This document shows, piece by piece, positions 1-13,400 of a DNA stretch of 64,000 nucleotides. The notes beneath the pieces were generated by a model that saw only the letters and a list, made by a program, of their open reading frames with translations, had not been told where the DNA came from and searched no databases. Position numbers and translations under genes: made by a program. The stretch is from NCBI RefSeq assembly GCF_029852145.1, contig NC_079970.1:4278001-4342000 (forward strand), in the 5' to 3' direction. Each line of letters begins with the position of its first letter. The stretch's first letter is position 1. The stretch comes from Microplitis mediator (Eukaryota > Arthropoda > Insecta > Hymenoptera > Braconidae).

Positions 1-2529
1 GCAAACCTTTTTGTCATTTTGGAGCGTAGGCGTTGAGGACGTCTTAGCAGCTTCCTCTGTTTGAGACCCGAGGCAATGGCGCAACGGAAGTGTTACACGC
101 CATCAAGAGGATGTTACAATTAATGCTGACCGAGGCTCGTTAGCACGTTTCCTTTTTTCCCTCTACTCATTCTTATGCCACAGCAGGCTCTTTCTGTGGC
201 CTCATGCTCAAAAGATAAATCTATCGATTCCTCTTCTTTTATTTTTTATTTATTTCCGTACATTCTATATATTTACAACCGTTTTCATAAATTTTTCTGC
301 GCTAGAGGCTTTATAACTTTGGTAAAAAATTAAATTACGAGACTAAAAAATGTCAAGTGGATTGCAAGAGATACTTGACCATGTGACGTAAAATGTAAAA
401 ATGGTAAAGTGTCAATAAGTATATCGTATAAAGACGAATATATTCAATACATATTAAAGAAAAGCTTGACTTAAAATCTATCGTTAACTGCAATCAAGTG
501 GAAAATATAAAATAGGTCATTCTATTTTTCATTTACTTGAATATTTTTCCATGCATATTAATTAATCTTGAATGTTAATAAAATTTTTTAACACAACTCT
601 CGAGTAGAGAATCACGTCATTATATTTTATTTATACAAATGGAAAACTTTATAGCAAAGTTAATTTAATATTTAGATGTTGAAAAAAAATATATATATAT
701 TTTTTTTTTACATAAAACGGTAAAAAAAAAAACTCGATATCGGTGGGTCAAATACAATTGTGCAGCAGTGAAGAGAAAAATATAAATGAATAAAAAGAGA
801 GGGAATATTGACGTACGAAGAGAATGAAGTAAATTTAAATAACTTAATTACACAAGTAACGTCGTGGTGTTCTTGTCATCATTCGACGCAAATGCACACG
901 TGAAATCTAGTTCTCATTTGGTTTTCGTAGGAGTTTAAACGAGCCAACTAACTCATTCAGATTCGTATATACATATATATATATATATATAAATAGGTCA
1001 AGTAAATTAAAGATCAACATTCAAAGTCTTTTACTAAGAATCATATTTTAATTAAAATTGCATTTTAATAATAATAATAATTACAATAATTATTATTATT
1101 ATTATTACGAGCAACCTGCAGCCACTACGTAACTGCCTAAATATCACTAAATTTATAAGATACGCAGAAAAAAAGAATTTCGTGCCGCAAAAAATTTTAA
1201 TTTGCACCAAGAAATTTTATGCATTATCAATTAAAAACAAAAATTTTCTTGGGGCGAGAAAAGATTTTTTTGGTCAAGAAATAATTCATGCACTAAGTAA
1301 TTTTTTCTAGTTCTAAATAAATGTTTGTTTTCAATTCACAATGCAAAAAATTTATTGGGGTAAGTAAAAATATTCTATAGGCGAGTAAAGATTTTTTGTG
1401 TCAATGAATCCTTTTTTTTCCATGTACACTTTTTTGGCTTTGAGAAGCTTCTTAATACCAAAAGTGAGTAGAAAAATCTGTCATTTTGGAATAAGTACCG
1501 CAATATAAATAATACAGCTATATATTCAGTGACATTCAGTCATATTTAGTGACAGAATAATTAAAGTATTAATTTATTTAAAGAAAATAAATACGATCGT
1601 CTTTTTTCTCGCGTAATTTAAATGTAATTCGAATGATATAGATGAATTTATTTATCTCAATACTTGTCAATTAAAAAGAGTTTAAACTATGAAAAGGCAC
1701 AAATTCAAGTCAAGACCTATCTAATGATACCAATTTCAATAACATTAACTAATTCTATCATATAGATATGACGGGGACAAAATTTTCCTTATTTCCTTAA
1801 TAATATAGATTATTATTATTACTATTATTATTATTGTTGTTGCTACTGTATCAAGCTTATAATTTGCAGTACAATAAAAACAAATATACGTGTCTAATTA
1901 ATTTACTTATGCCAATTAACGGAGTATTGAGATGCTAAGACACATACAGCTAATTGTGTCTAGTCGGTATATTTTAATGTGAATTGCAGTTAATGTTATA
2001 CGAAGCAGGTGTAGCAGCATAGAATTCATAAGATTACGTTGTAGTTGGATGCATTTTACTCACTATAGTTCGTGGAAAATACACGTCCGTATAATAGTAT
2101 TATATTAACGGTTGAGTGAGCTACCGTATTCCCACTCATCCGTAAAAGGTCTCGAGGATGCCGAGACTTCCATATGAATTTTCTCAGCCCTTTCTTATGA
2201 TATATCTATACTATATTATTATTATTATAAATTTTCTCTAGCTGATGATATAGCAGCACACAAAAGCTGTGTCCCGAAAGTTTATATAAATTCTTAATTT
2301 TATTTTAAAAGCAAAATGATCATCAATAAATTTATTGATATCGAACTCGAATTTTCCGAACCGTAATAATTTAATGTTTTCCACACAATCGTGCGTTTAA
2401 TTTTCAGCTGGCATCGATGTTCGCAAATATCGCGGGATAGCTTAGGGCTAAGTTTTGTCTCAATATTAAACTCCTAAGGGTTAGTGTCTATATATAGATA
2501 TTTGCTATCAAAATTTTTTCCATAATTTA
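1..2529. other. 5' flank of Pde9, no gene recognised
   Basis: The first 200 bases are less AT-rich but hold no convincing exon. The rest is AT-rich with TA and ATT microsatellites (about 967-990, 1069-1107, 1811-1838) and one foldback element at 1161-1426. A promoter or non-coding first exon of Pde9 could lie here but cannot be pointed to. Confidence 0.5.
1161..1426. repeat. Foldback element of the AAGAAATT family (old copy)
   Basis: Begins TACGCAGAAAAAAAGAATTT and ends with CCTTTTTTTTCCATGTA, an imperfect inverted repeat. Internal phrases built on CAAGAAATT/TTTCTTGG match the better-preserved copies at 45168-45376 and 54277-54524. No coding capacity, so it is non-autonomous. Confidence 0.55.
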
Positions 2530-3183
2530 TAGGGGTGTGCGAATATTCGAATTTACGAATTATTCGTCTCGAATCGAATCAAATAGTTCGAATGATTCGA
2601 ACTATTCGAAATGTTCGGATAGTTCGAATTTTTGGAATAATTTGAATTCAAACCAAATAATAAACAAATTATTAAATTAAAGAAGAATTCGTATTCGTCG
2701 TAATTATCAACATTTTTGACTTCCCGCTAAGAAAATTGTAAATTTTCAAAAATTCGGAGTTATTGGTTTCGGTCCGATTTTCGAAAATCGAATTTTTAAG
2801 AGATCTTGCAGACTGTCTGACATGGAAAATTAAAAAAATTTTGCCGTGTAGCATGTTTTATTTAATTTATGTAAAATTTTTGAATCAAAATACGAAATTT
2901 ACCTTTTCATCTCGGATATGACCGGATGACACTTTTTTTACAATAAAATTTTTATTATTTTAGTAATGAATTCTATGAAAAAAATATTCAAATTGAGTCA
3001 AATACACCCGAACAAGACAAACTTTCCATCGAAATCGATTAATTTACGAGCACAAGACAATTTATTGAACTATTCGAACAATTATTTGAACTATTCGAAT
3101 AACTCGAACTATTCGAATAATTCGAATTAGTCGAATATTACTGTTCGATTCGATGCGATTCGAATGATATTCACACACCCCTA
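2530..3183. mobile_element. Non-autonomous hAT-like element (MITE), 654 bp, with 8-bp target duplication
   Basis: Termini are TAGGGGTGTGCGAATATTCG and the inverse ending in CACACCCCTA. The same 8 bases, ATAATTTA, flank it at 2522-2529 and 3184-3191. An 8-bp duplication with TAGGG-type ends is typical of the hAT superfamily. The interior has many TTCGAA/ATTCG repeats and no transposase frame. About 60 bp (2745-2805) is also present, inverted, at about 11690-11765. Confidence 0.85.
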
Positions 3184-3252
3184 ATAATTTATAAAAATAA
3201 AATAATTACATAAATTAAAAAATAAAGTTGTAATTTGTTATTTATTTTCCAG

Positions 3253-3964
3253 AATATGGACCATGCAGATAATTGGAGATTACTGATAAATAATTCCCGT
3301 ATATTATTAATACCGAGAATACGTGGTGGGATAATCAATAGCGAGAGCAGTATCACGAGTAACATTAGACGAAAAAGCCGCGGAAATAAAAAAAGTAAAC
3401 AGCAGCTAGAGCAACAGCATCAGTATCAATATAAGCATCAACATCATCTGGTGAAGGAGTGTGGACGTGTGTCAGTGGTGATTGGGGGTGGCCGGGTTGC
3501 CGCCGGTACGGCGATGCGACGATGAGCCCGGCGTGGATGCACGGGCTGCTGACGCGCGTCACCCGACACCCCCGTTGTCAATTAATTCGATACCACGATA
3601 GACCATTACTCATATCACCATCACCATCATCATTATCATCATCATCATCGCCATCATCATCATTATCACCAACACTAGCACCAGTACCAACAGCATCATC
3701 GTTATCATTATTCACGGCGTTGTCATCGTCGTCGCTGTCATCAACACTCTTGCTGTCGTTGCTATCACTGTTGTCATTATTAATACTGATATCATTGACA
3801 AAATTCACGTCCTGTCGGTACTTGTACCATCATCATCACCGGCAGTACCAACCACACCACTATCTGCTCTCGTACCAGTCCCAGCAACAGGATTACGAAC
3901 GCTGGTGCCCTACGAAGTGGTTTGCTACGATAACAGACACAATACAGCCACCAAAAGGTTGGCC
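3253..3964 (+). other. Probable 5' UTR part of the first recognised Pde9 exon, with a possible uORF
   Basis: A good acceptor (TTATTTTCCAG) ends at 3252, and the sequence from there to the coding start is richer in G+C than its surroundings, with CAT/ATC/GTC triplet runs at 3600-3840. An ATG at 3256 (AATATGG) opens a frame to 3525 with Gln/His-rich content that ends before the Pde9 start. The Pde9 frame is open from 3602 but has no ATG before 3965. It could instead belong to an alternative N-terminus. RNA data would be needed to decide. Confidence 0.4.
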
Positions 3965-4097
3965 ATGGACTTCGAGAAAACAAGAAACGGCACCGGCGAT
4001 ACCGATGACGATTATACGAATATTCATTTTATTGTGGGCGATCGTCGTGAAATTGCCAGCTTTAGGCCTGATCAAGTTACAAACAAAGAACTTAAAG
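3965..4097 (+). CDS. Pde9: Pde9 coding exon 1 (N-terminus)
   Basis: Encodes residues 1-44 plus one base: an acidic start followed by TNIHFIVGDRREIASFRPDQ and NKELK. The donor is G|GTGAGA at 4098. The single carried base joins AA of the next exon to give Glu, producing KELFRSAAEAG, which parallels the DLFCIATG stretch of human PDE9A. This join is the main reason for assigning the exon here in spite of the 6.6-kb intron that follows. Confidence 0.85.
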
Positions 4098-4380
4098 GTG
4101 AGAAAAAAATTTTATTAGTATTTATGTACTTGAAATATTACAGTTTAAATGATAAATCGAACGTAGTAAATCGTTTAGTTTTTTTTTGTCGGGTATTTTT
4201 ATGATAAAAGACTCCACCACCAGCCTTGAATTTTAAAAAAATTGCAAAATCATTCCCTCGAGTCCAACACTTGGATTGATTGTACCAAAAAGCTTTGAGT
4301 CATCCTATACAAATAATTCCCTTGATGATAAATATTCCGTTATATATTACTGCATTTCTGTACGATACATTATTTAATAA

Positions 4381-4412
<32 letters not shown>

Positions 4413-7400
4413 TTCTGTACAGAAATGTATTATCAAAATCGATTAATACAAACTACTATTAACATCTATTCATGAAATTTATACCGACAACACGAAATCC
4501 ACGCATTTAGTCGGGATAATAAATTCAAAAGCCAATGGATGAGAAAAAAAATTCTCTCTAATTTCGACATTTTCATGGCTAAAAATAGACGGACTATTTA
4601 CTCGCTATCTGAGAATAATTAATATAAATTTGAATCGGAAGTTATAAATATAAAAATAACTAAAAAAATAGTAAAATATAAAATAACACATTTGTCTTTA
4701 TATCTATTTAAATTTTTCGCTACTAAATATAATTGAGATTTTTTTTTCCTCCCTACGTGAACTCAATAGACGGGAAATAACGGAAATTAAAAGTCTGCGT
4801 TTTATTGGAAAAAACGATAAAACAAAGGTTTGATGAAAATAATCTGATAAGTGAAAGAAAAAAATGAAAAACGTTTAAAATATTGGAAAAAAGCTTTTCA
4901 TATATTGTTTAAATAGTCACTATCATATGTGTGTTTTTAATTTATATAAAAATGAAGATAGCTATCTAATGAAACATTTGTTAGTGTTTTTTTCATTTAT
5001 ATTTAACAAAGTAAAAGTAAATTCCCACGTTTATTATTATCCGATTAAATATTCCACTCACGTTTTAACTCAATTTAGATTTTTTTTCTCATTTTATTTT
5101 TGCTTCCCTCGATAAACTTATCAATAAGATTCCCTAAGAAAATTTACTTCAATACTGTACACTCTACACTCTACACAATCTATATATATTTTATATAATT
5201 CCGATACTATATAATAGACAAATAGAATATGCTGCCCAGAAATTACATTAAATACTTGTCTTCCTCGTGGAATTTTTCTTCTTTTTGTACGCCGACCGAC
5301 TTCTTATATAAACTATACTATACTATATATATTACTACATAGTATCGTCTATTGCCAATATTTCAACCCCAGGAGGATTTATGCGCTTATTGTACCACTA
5401 CCAGCTGCCAAGTAATTACGTTTAATAACAATTATTAACCAGACACCGCAGAGTTAGAGGTTGAAAATTAAGAAAAAACCGATATTTCTCTACTATTAAT
5501 TGTATTCATTATTGGAAAAGATACAAGCTGTTGAAAATTTTTCAATTCCACTTTAATCTATTTTTAATTAACTAGAAATTTTTTCCGCAACGTGCGCTAG
5601 CAGAAATACACTTTTTTATTCTGGTTACGCTCAATTTTTTTTTTTTTTTTTCCAATAGATTTTGAAAATATTAATTTTTATACTTTCGGGTAAAATGGAG
5701 TAGGGGCAAAATTATTTAAAAATATATTGCTTATAAAATTTAGAGCACAATAAATACACGTAGAGAATTTTACGGTGCATTGTAATTTTGACAAAGCAAC
5801 GGATAAAATTTATACCAACTGCATACTAAATATTCTGATTTAACCTAATAAATTTTACTATGCAGTTGGTATAAATTTTATCTGTTGCTTTGTCAAAATT
5901 ACAATGCACTTTGTAAATTCTGTTCGATGTATTTTTAAAATTTCTACAGTATCTGTATAGTTTGTACAATAATTCCACACTGTCCTCATGTTTCTATGAC
6001 ATAGTAATTTTTCTATAAATTTTTTATGCAAAAATACCGTAAAATTCTCTGCGTGTATGAATAGTGAGTTCATGGAAATCTCAAATTTTTATATCAAAGG
6101 CAGAATATTCTTGTATCGTTAACTTAATTCTGAAAGGACGTAACCCAAATATAGAAATTTTTACCAGAGGCGCTGAAATCTGGTTCAGAATATGATGACC
6201 AGCCTGAATTGAGGTAAATAACATTTAAAATTTCCAAAACAAGATATTTATAATAAAATTTGTTATAATATTCAACAATATGCTGGAAAAAGTTTTTCGG
6301 TTACGTCCTTCTCGAACTGCAGATATCAGAACTGTGTCAGGTCTTTTCATAATTCTGTACACTGCAACCTTTTCTTAAAAAATGTGACGTCGCGACCCCC
6401 AACACTTGTTAGAAATAATTATAAAATTAATAAATTCCCATTTGAAACTGAGAAAAAAAAATTTGGATACTCGAGTTTGTCCGGCCGAAAAAAAAATATA
6501 ATTAAATTGATATTTCTATAGTTAATTAACTAAAAATATTTTATAGTCTACTTTAATAAATATATTTATTTACTGAATGTATGTAGAATTCCATGACGTA
6601 TCAGAAAAGTTAAAACCATGATGGCAACCGCATTGCAACCATTATGTCAAGGGAAATGTCTGTGATAGTATTAATTTCAAATATCGACGTCAATCAATTT
6701 TTTTTTTTTTATTTTTTTTCGTACAAACTGACAATCAAAGTGGGTTAAAAGTGGTTAACTAGAAAGCTAGCTAGCGTTTTATCTGAATGATGAATATTTA
6801 TCTGTCAAAGGCATTTCCATGAATTGCTAACTCATCTTTGTAATTCAATTTTCAGTAGCGAGGCTTAATGAAAATTAAAAATAACAAATGCACAGAGGAA
6901 ATATGAATATTTTTAAATATTAAAAAAAAAAAATTAACAATGAAAATATAAAAAATAAAAATGTAAGCCCGGTTTTAAAACAAACATTATTTGTATTTAA
7001 TCAACTAATCAATTAATCGATCGGTCGATTAAATAAATACTATTAAATTTTTTTGTTGATTATTTTTCATAAAATATTTATGTAAGCGATGATAATATAA
7101 ATAAAAAGTGACAACTGTATTTTATTAATTGTGTGTTAACAAACAAAACGAGCACAAAATTATACTAGGTACGGCAGCATTCAATTTCGCGATATCTGTC
7201 CACGGGGCGTTCAATTTAAACTGTAAAAAAGGTTGTGAATAAAATAAAGCTAAAAAATAATTAAATGACATCGAAAAAATAAATAAAACAAAAAGCGAGC
7301 CGATTGATTGATTTGAAAATAAAAAAAAAAAAAAAACCCAGCGTCAGACGGATGGAAAGCGGGAAATCGAGGGCCTACTTCGCGTTTATCGTGAAAATAA

Positions 7401-10400
7401 AAATTCCTGTGGAAAAATAATTTCCTGGATTTAAATCATCGGGATAAATTGATTGACATTTAACATGATGACTGAACATGCATCGATAAATTATATAATA
7501 AATGTCCCGAGCAGTTATTTTTTCTGTTTATCACTTAGTAAATTTTAAATAAAAAAAAAAACACATTAATTAATAAACATTTATTATTTTAATAATATAA
7601 ATTTAATATCAGTGAGTGTATTAAGTTCATACAGGCAATGATATTGGCCTCAACAAAATAATGAATAAATTGACCCGGGGCGAGCAATAAAAAAACATAA
7701 TCGTCCACCATACGTTCATGATTCACAAAGCCATTATTCCATTATAAGCAATGAAAGACCGGCAAAGATAACCAACAATGAGTCTCCGAGGGCTCCTCCT
7801 ATTCGGAAGTCTCCCTCAAGATCGGACACTCTGTCGATTAAATCACCCAGCAAGTATACATGTAACATTGAGTGATTTTATACTTGTATATGATACACTA
7901 TATACCGTATTTTATTGAATATATACAACAATAATATCGGCTTATAACAATCAAGGACACTTTTTCCCCTTCTTTTCTTCTTCTTCTTCTTCTGATAATC
8001 TTTAGTCTCTTTCAGTCTCACTCTTCAATATATATGTCGATATTACTTACTGTTAATTGCAGTAATTCTACTTTATATCGCAACCCATCATATATATTTT
8101 ACAAACAAGTATAAGCTTGAGTCACTTTTCTATATATATTGAAGCCTCTTTAGAATGGCAAGCTAAGGACCCCGTAAATACAGCCGATAATTTACAAAAG
8201 CCACTCCTGTGAGCCTTAAAAGTCGCAATTACATCAATTAACTACTCAGTAAACTACTCTTGTTATTAACTTCAACACTTTTTGCAGCTACTGTGGGTTT
8301 TTAAAAAATAAATTAATAAAAAATTAACTTATGTTTAATGTTGACGTTTTTTAGCTTTAAATCTGGATATTAAATTTTCTGACACGTAACTAAATTGTGT
8401 GTATGGAAAGTAAAGCACAGGGAAAATAAAATTGCATGAGCATTAATATGTATTGTGTGCAATGAGATGAGATACATTAACAACCGTACGGAGAAAAGAG
8501 TAATTTTAGTTGGAGCAGTACTGTAGTAAAAAAGGACATTAGCTGTTATTTGCATTCGTCATAAATTTACATTTAAATACGTGTCGTTAAATAATTTCTA
8601 TGCTGGAAACAAGATTTTACTGTCACTGATGAACAAAATTATGAATTTTTAAATTTAATATATTTTTCATTTATTTATTTATATATTTATTAATGCGAGT
8701 TGATAAATATTTTAGTTTATTTAATTTTCAAATCCATTAAAATTGTCAGACATTTTTAAAACATCATGTATACGGAAAAAAAAAAAGATAGTAGTGGCCA
8801 CTCTCTGGATAGTACTGAGTACAGTCTAGATCGCATACAGTACTGTCTAAAATTTTTTTTTTACAGAAAGTACTCAGTACTATCCCAGAGAGTAGCCACT
8901 ACTTTTTTTTCCGTGTACCTGAAGATCGGAACGATTTTCGGGCAACGAAAAAAAAAACTGGAAAGTAAAAAATTTAGTGGATGACAAGATTTCTAAAATA
9001 TTTCGCATATAGATGCTGGTATCCCAGCCTAGAATTACAGCCACCCCCAACTACCCTTCAAGTCACTTTAAGCAGTCGAATCACATCAATTTTTTTTCAT
9101 TTTCGTTGCGCGAACAACGTTCCGACCTTCAGGTAAACAGAATATCGCGGTGGTAATTTTAAAAGGACTCATAGTTTTATACGCCCTCTTGGTTTTAAAA
9201 AAACCGTTGAAGTCAAAAGGGCTTGTAATTTTTTTTTATTACCACTCGTTTTGTAGACTTATTTTAAAGCCAATAATCGAAAAAAAATTTTGAAACCTTT
9301 TGACGCCTTATTGGCTTTCAAATTTAAATTATTTCAATTTTTAGCTTTAAAATAAGTCTACAAAACGAGTAGTAATAAAAAAAAAATACGCCCTTGTGGT
9401 ATTAGTAACGTAATATGACTAAAAAAGTTTATTTAATTTAATGTCTGACATATAAAGATCCTTTCTACTTAATACTTGATCCTTGCGCTCGATTATTTTT
9501 AATGAAACAAATTATTCAAATTTATATACATAAATTAAAAAATATTTAACTGAAATTAATTATTAATATTTGAACCTGGCGCCGAAACTTAATTAAATAT
9601 TCAATTAAAATTAAATGTACATAAAAAAAATATGTCCAGATTAATTTATCACAAGTTAAATATTAAAAATTAATTAAAATATTTAATTTAAAAAGTATGT
9701 CGTTGAAAAAATACCTAAAATGGTAATAAAAAAAACGTTACGTAAGAAATAATTTTTAAGACGGTAAAATTACTCCAGTACTATGCAATAGGTGTCATAT
9801 TAGTAGGTGTCATAATAAAAGGTAGAAACTATAACTAAAATGAGTAAAAACATAAAGACCGAGATACTCGACCTCATTTCTTTTCATACTTGTTCATTCT
9901 TATCTTTAAAATGGAGACGGAATTTTCCGTCCACGAGTTTCCTGGCGTCTTCATCTTGATATTATTTCTTAAAATTTTTCCTTTTCCTTTTATTCATCGT
10001 TTCACTTTTTCTCATTCAGAAAATAGCACTCATATTTCTTATGCTTAGTATATCTGCACGACGCAGTGTAAATTTTAGTTTATACTACTGAGAGAAAATT
10101 CAACAGTACAAATGTCGCACCGTTAAACTTATTCCTTTATATATTTTTTACTTTTGTATATAAATATAGTGTATCCATAGTATCCTTTCATCGTTTGCTT
10201 GCGAAAATGCTCCAATTCCTTTTTACTCGGGATAACCGTCGGTAGATTTTTTATAAAGATTTACGCTATTGTTTACTTTGTCGTCAATTTTATTTTATTT
10301 TTATTGTCCAAAGCTCTATTATTTTTTTTCTTTTCTTCCTTTTTTTTGTAATCATCATAAATAATTAAACTTTTAAATTTCTATTTAATGATAATTTTAA

Positions 10401-13400
10401 AATACAAATTTTTCACTGAAGTTTGCCGACGTCTGATAATTTTTGAATTTTTTTCAAAACGATGAATTATAAAAAAAAATATTTAAAAAAATTGCACTTA
10501 TAGTTTTTAAAATTTTCTATACGTGCATATTTTTAGTGTTTTTTTTTTGTCTACTGACCTCAGGGTCATAATTTTTTACTAAAAAATTTAACAAATAATT
10601 AGACTGTAAATTAACATAAATAGTAGCCTAGTTTTTTTTTTTTAAATAAAATAAATATTTAAAATTACAGAATTATTTAGAAGTGCAGCAGAAGCAGGTC
10701 CTCTGGATATCGTGAAACTACGAAAGGGTGACAAACTTTTGAATATTTCACCTCAATTGCCAGCTAACACCCCAGACACACCGTACGTGCTTCAGGTAAT
10801 AATTTATTATTTTGTATGTACCATAAACTCTCAAGCTTCATTATTAATAAAATATAAAATCCATTAAATGAAAATGAAAAAATCGTAAAAAATAAAAATA
10901 AAAATAAGAAACTTGGTGAGAATAAAAATAAAATGACTTGACATCAAACAATGAAGTGGATCAGTGATTCCTTGCACGTTGGATATTGTCTCGTTATCCT
11001 GCACGTATTTCACAAAGTACCCAGACAATTGTCCATTTGAACTTTATCAAATAGCTTAGCTTTAGTACAATAAACGAAGCAGTAGTAAAGCTAAAAATAA
11101 TAAAGTTAAAGGTTTAAATTAAGTTGAGAAAAAAAAATCTGAAAAACGATTAACTCTGTGGGCCAACCCCAAAATTTCCCTTTTTTTACGAGCTCAGAGC
11201 TCAAAAACGTTACTGTTTGTGAATTTTTGAGCTCTTTGAGTTAAAAAAACGGTTGGACCAAAAGAAAGTCCATTTCGCTGAAAGAAAGTAATTTTTGTCG
11301 TACGATATCTTTGGAACAAATCGACCGATTAGCACGTGCTTTGCGACAATCGAAAGTACTTTTTTAGATTTAGCATCTGATGAAGTTTGAAACAAATCGG
11401 TCGAGCGATTTACGAGTTATATGAAAAAAATTTCAAAAAAAAATTAAAAATTATTGTTTTTTCGTATGTAGGCTCGTTAACTACTCGGCCGATCGACTTT
11501 AAAATCTATCCAGATCTAAGTCTTGATGAACCCTTTTGATTGCCGCCAAGTGCGTTCAAATCGGTTGATTCGTTCCAAAGATATCGTATGACAAAAATTA
11601 ATTTACGCACATACACACACTCACATACATGGAAGTTCATCTGGAAATAGTCAGAATAGATTCCTAGGACTTCAAAAAGTCGAGATCTAATGAAAACTCG
11701 ATTTTCGAAAGTCCGACCGAAACCAATAACTTCGCTTTTTTGAAAATTTTCAATTTTTATAACAGAAAGTTCAAAATGAGTAGGATATTTTTTACGGTTC
11801 TGGTATCGAAACTCATTTAACTATACTCGTTTCATTGAAGGTCGTTGGAGCACACCCAACATCTGTGGGGATGATCGAGGCTGACCTGTTGCGAGCATTA
11901 GAGAAGCGAGTTGCTGCACTGGAACGTGAACTTGGAGCGCAGCAGGCGGTCGCGTCTTCTGAGCCGGCTCATCTTCTACGGGAGCTTAAACGTCAAATGG
12001 ATGCTTTCAAAACCAAACTCGAAACTACTGAGCACCTTAGTTGGCTGGGTAAGCTTATATTTTCGTTATTTTTTTTTCAATACTCTTCAATATTATTTTT
12101 CTTGATCTTATTATAAAAAGTCCTTATACTTTGGACACGGGAAATAAATAATTTAATGTTTTATTACTTCAACTATAATTTATACTTTTTTATTCTTATA
12201 CACTAATTTTAGTCAGAAATAGTAATTTAGATCTACAGATACCTAAATATGATCGAAATTCAAAAAGACAAATTACGAAACTATAAAAATTTAAAATTTA
12301 TATTTTCAAAAAAAATTGAAACCTATACAAAAAATTAATTAGAATAATTAAATCGAGCAAACCATGTAACTGATGATAAAGTATCAGTGATAAATTTTAA
12401 TTTACATACACGGAAAAAAAATTAGTATTTGAAATTATAACCCGGAACCCTGGTGTCAATATGGGGAATTTTAACATTCCAAATAATAATTTTATAACAC
12501 ATGTCGTCAATTTTCTAAGTATCAGTCACGATTTTTAAAGTTAAAATAGTAATTTTTCTTGCATAGACAATAAATTTTCATACTTATCCTGTAATTATTC
12601 ACGTTTTAATCATAAATGAAAAAATTACTATTCAGAATGATAGTATTTACTGATCACTCTATCATTATATTACTTGTCATTCTCAATTTATATTACTATA
12701 GTAATTCCATCATTATAATTTGAATCCTTGATAAATAATTGCCCAGTTTTTAAATTTACAGCCGATGGGAAAAAATTTCATCTATTGAGAATTGGAAAAT
12801 TTGAATCGATATTCGTAATTTTCATTTTGATTACTCTCCTTTTTCATCTATAATTTACGCAGTTTCATAAAAATAAAAAAAAACATTAAAGTGCACAATG
12901 TAGGTGTCGGTAGATCTAAAAAATTTTTTTCGAATACCAGTAAAAAATATTGTTTTCACTAAAAATAATATATTAATCCGTATAAAAACTATCGCACTGT
13001 TTTAATCAATTTAACAAATTATAAAACTTAGTGTTTAAAATTTGAATTTCCGACTAGTAAAATAAAATCTTGTACACTTCATAACTATTACAACCTGTAA
13101 TTTTATAAATTTATTTTTTTAATTAATACAATGTAAGTAAATTGTTAAAAATATATATCATTAATTTATTTAATGCCGTAAGATGGACGGCGGAGTCGAA
13201 GTTGATATTTGCTACTTAGTCCTTGCTATTAACAGTTTCCAAAATTTTGATATCGGAAAATAATCATGGAAATAAATATGATATTCTATAATTGTTTCCT
13301 TCCTTTCATTTTATTCTTAGCAACAGTAAACATTTATTTCATTTTTTTTAAATTAAATTTTTTTTTTTTTTTTTTTTTTTATCGGGATTAATCCTAGAGC

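Larger units (their letters stand above)
4098..10670 (+). other. Pde9 intron 1
   Basis: AT-rich intron of 6.6 kb between GGTGAGA and AATTACAG. It contains foldbacks at 5755-6058, 8771-8915, 8918-9133 and 9234-9381 and a single copy of the 205-bp repeat family at about 10411-10575. No exon or RNA gene was recognised in the remainder. Confidence 0.8.

Noticed and set aside
3459..4118. 219-codon open frame over the first Pde9 exon
   Set aside because: It is a different frame of the same exon, made long by triplet repeats (Ser/Leu runs), and the frame that continues into PDE9 homology is the other one.
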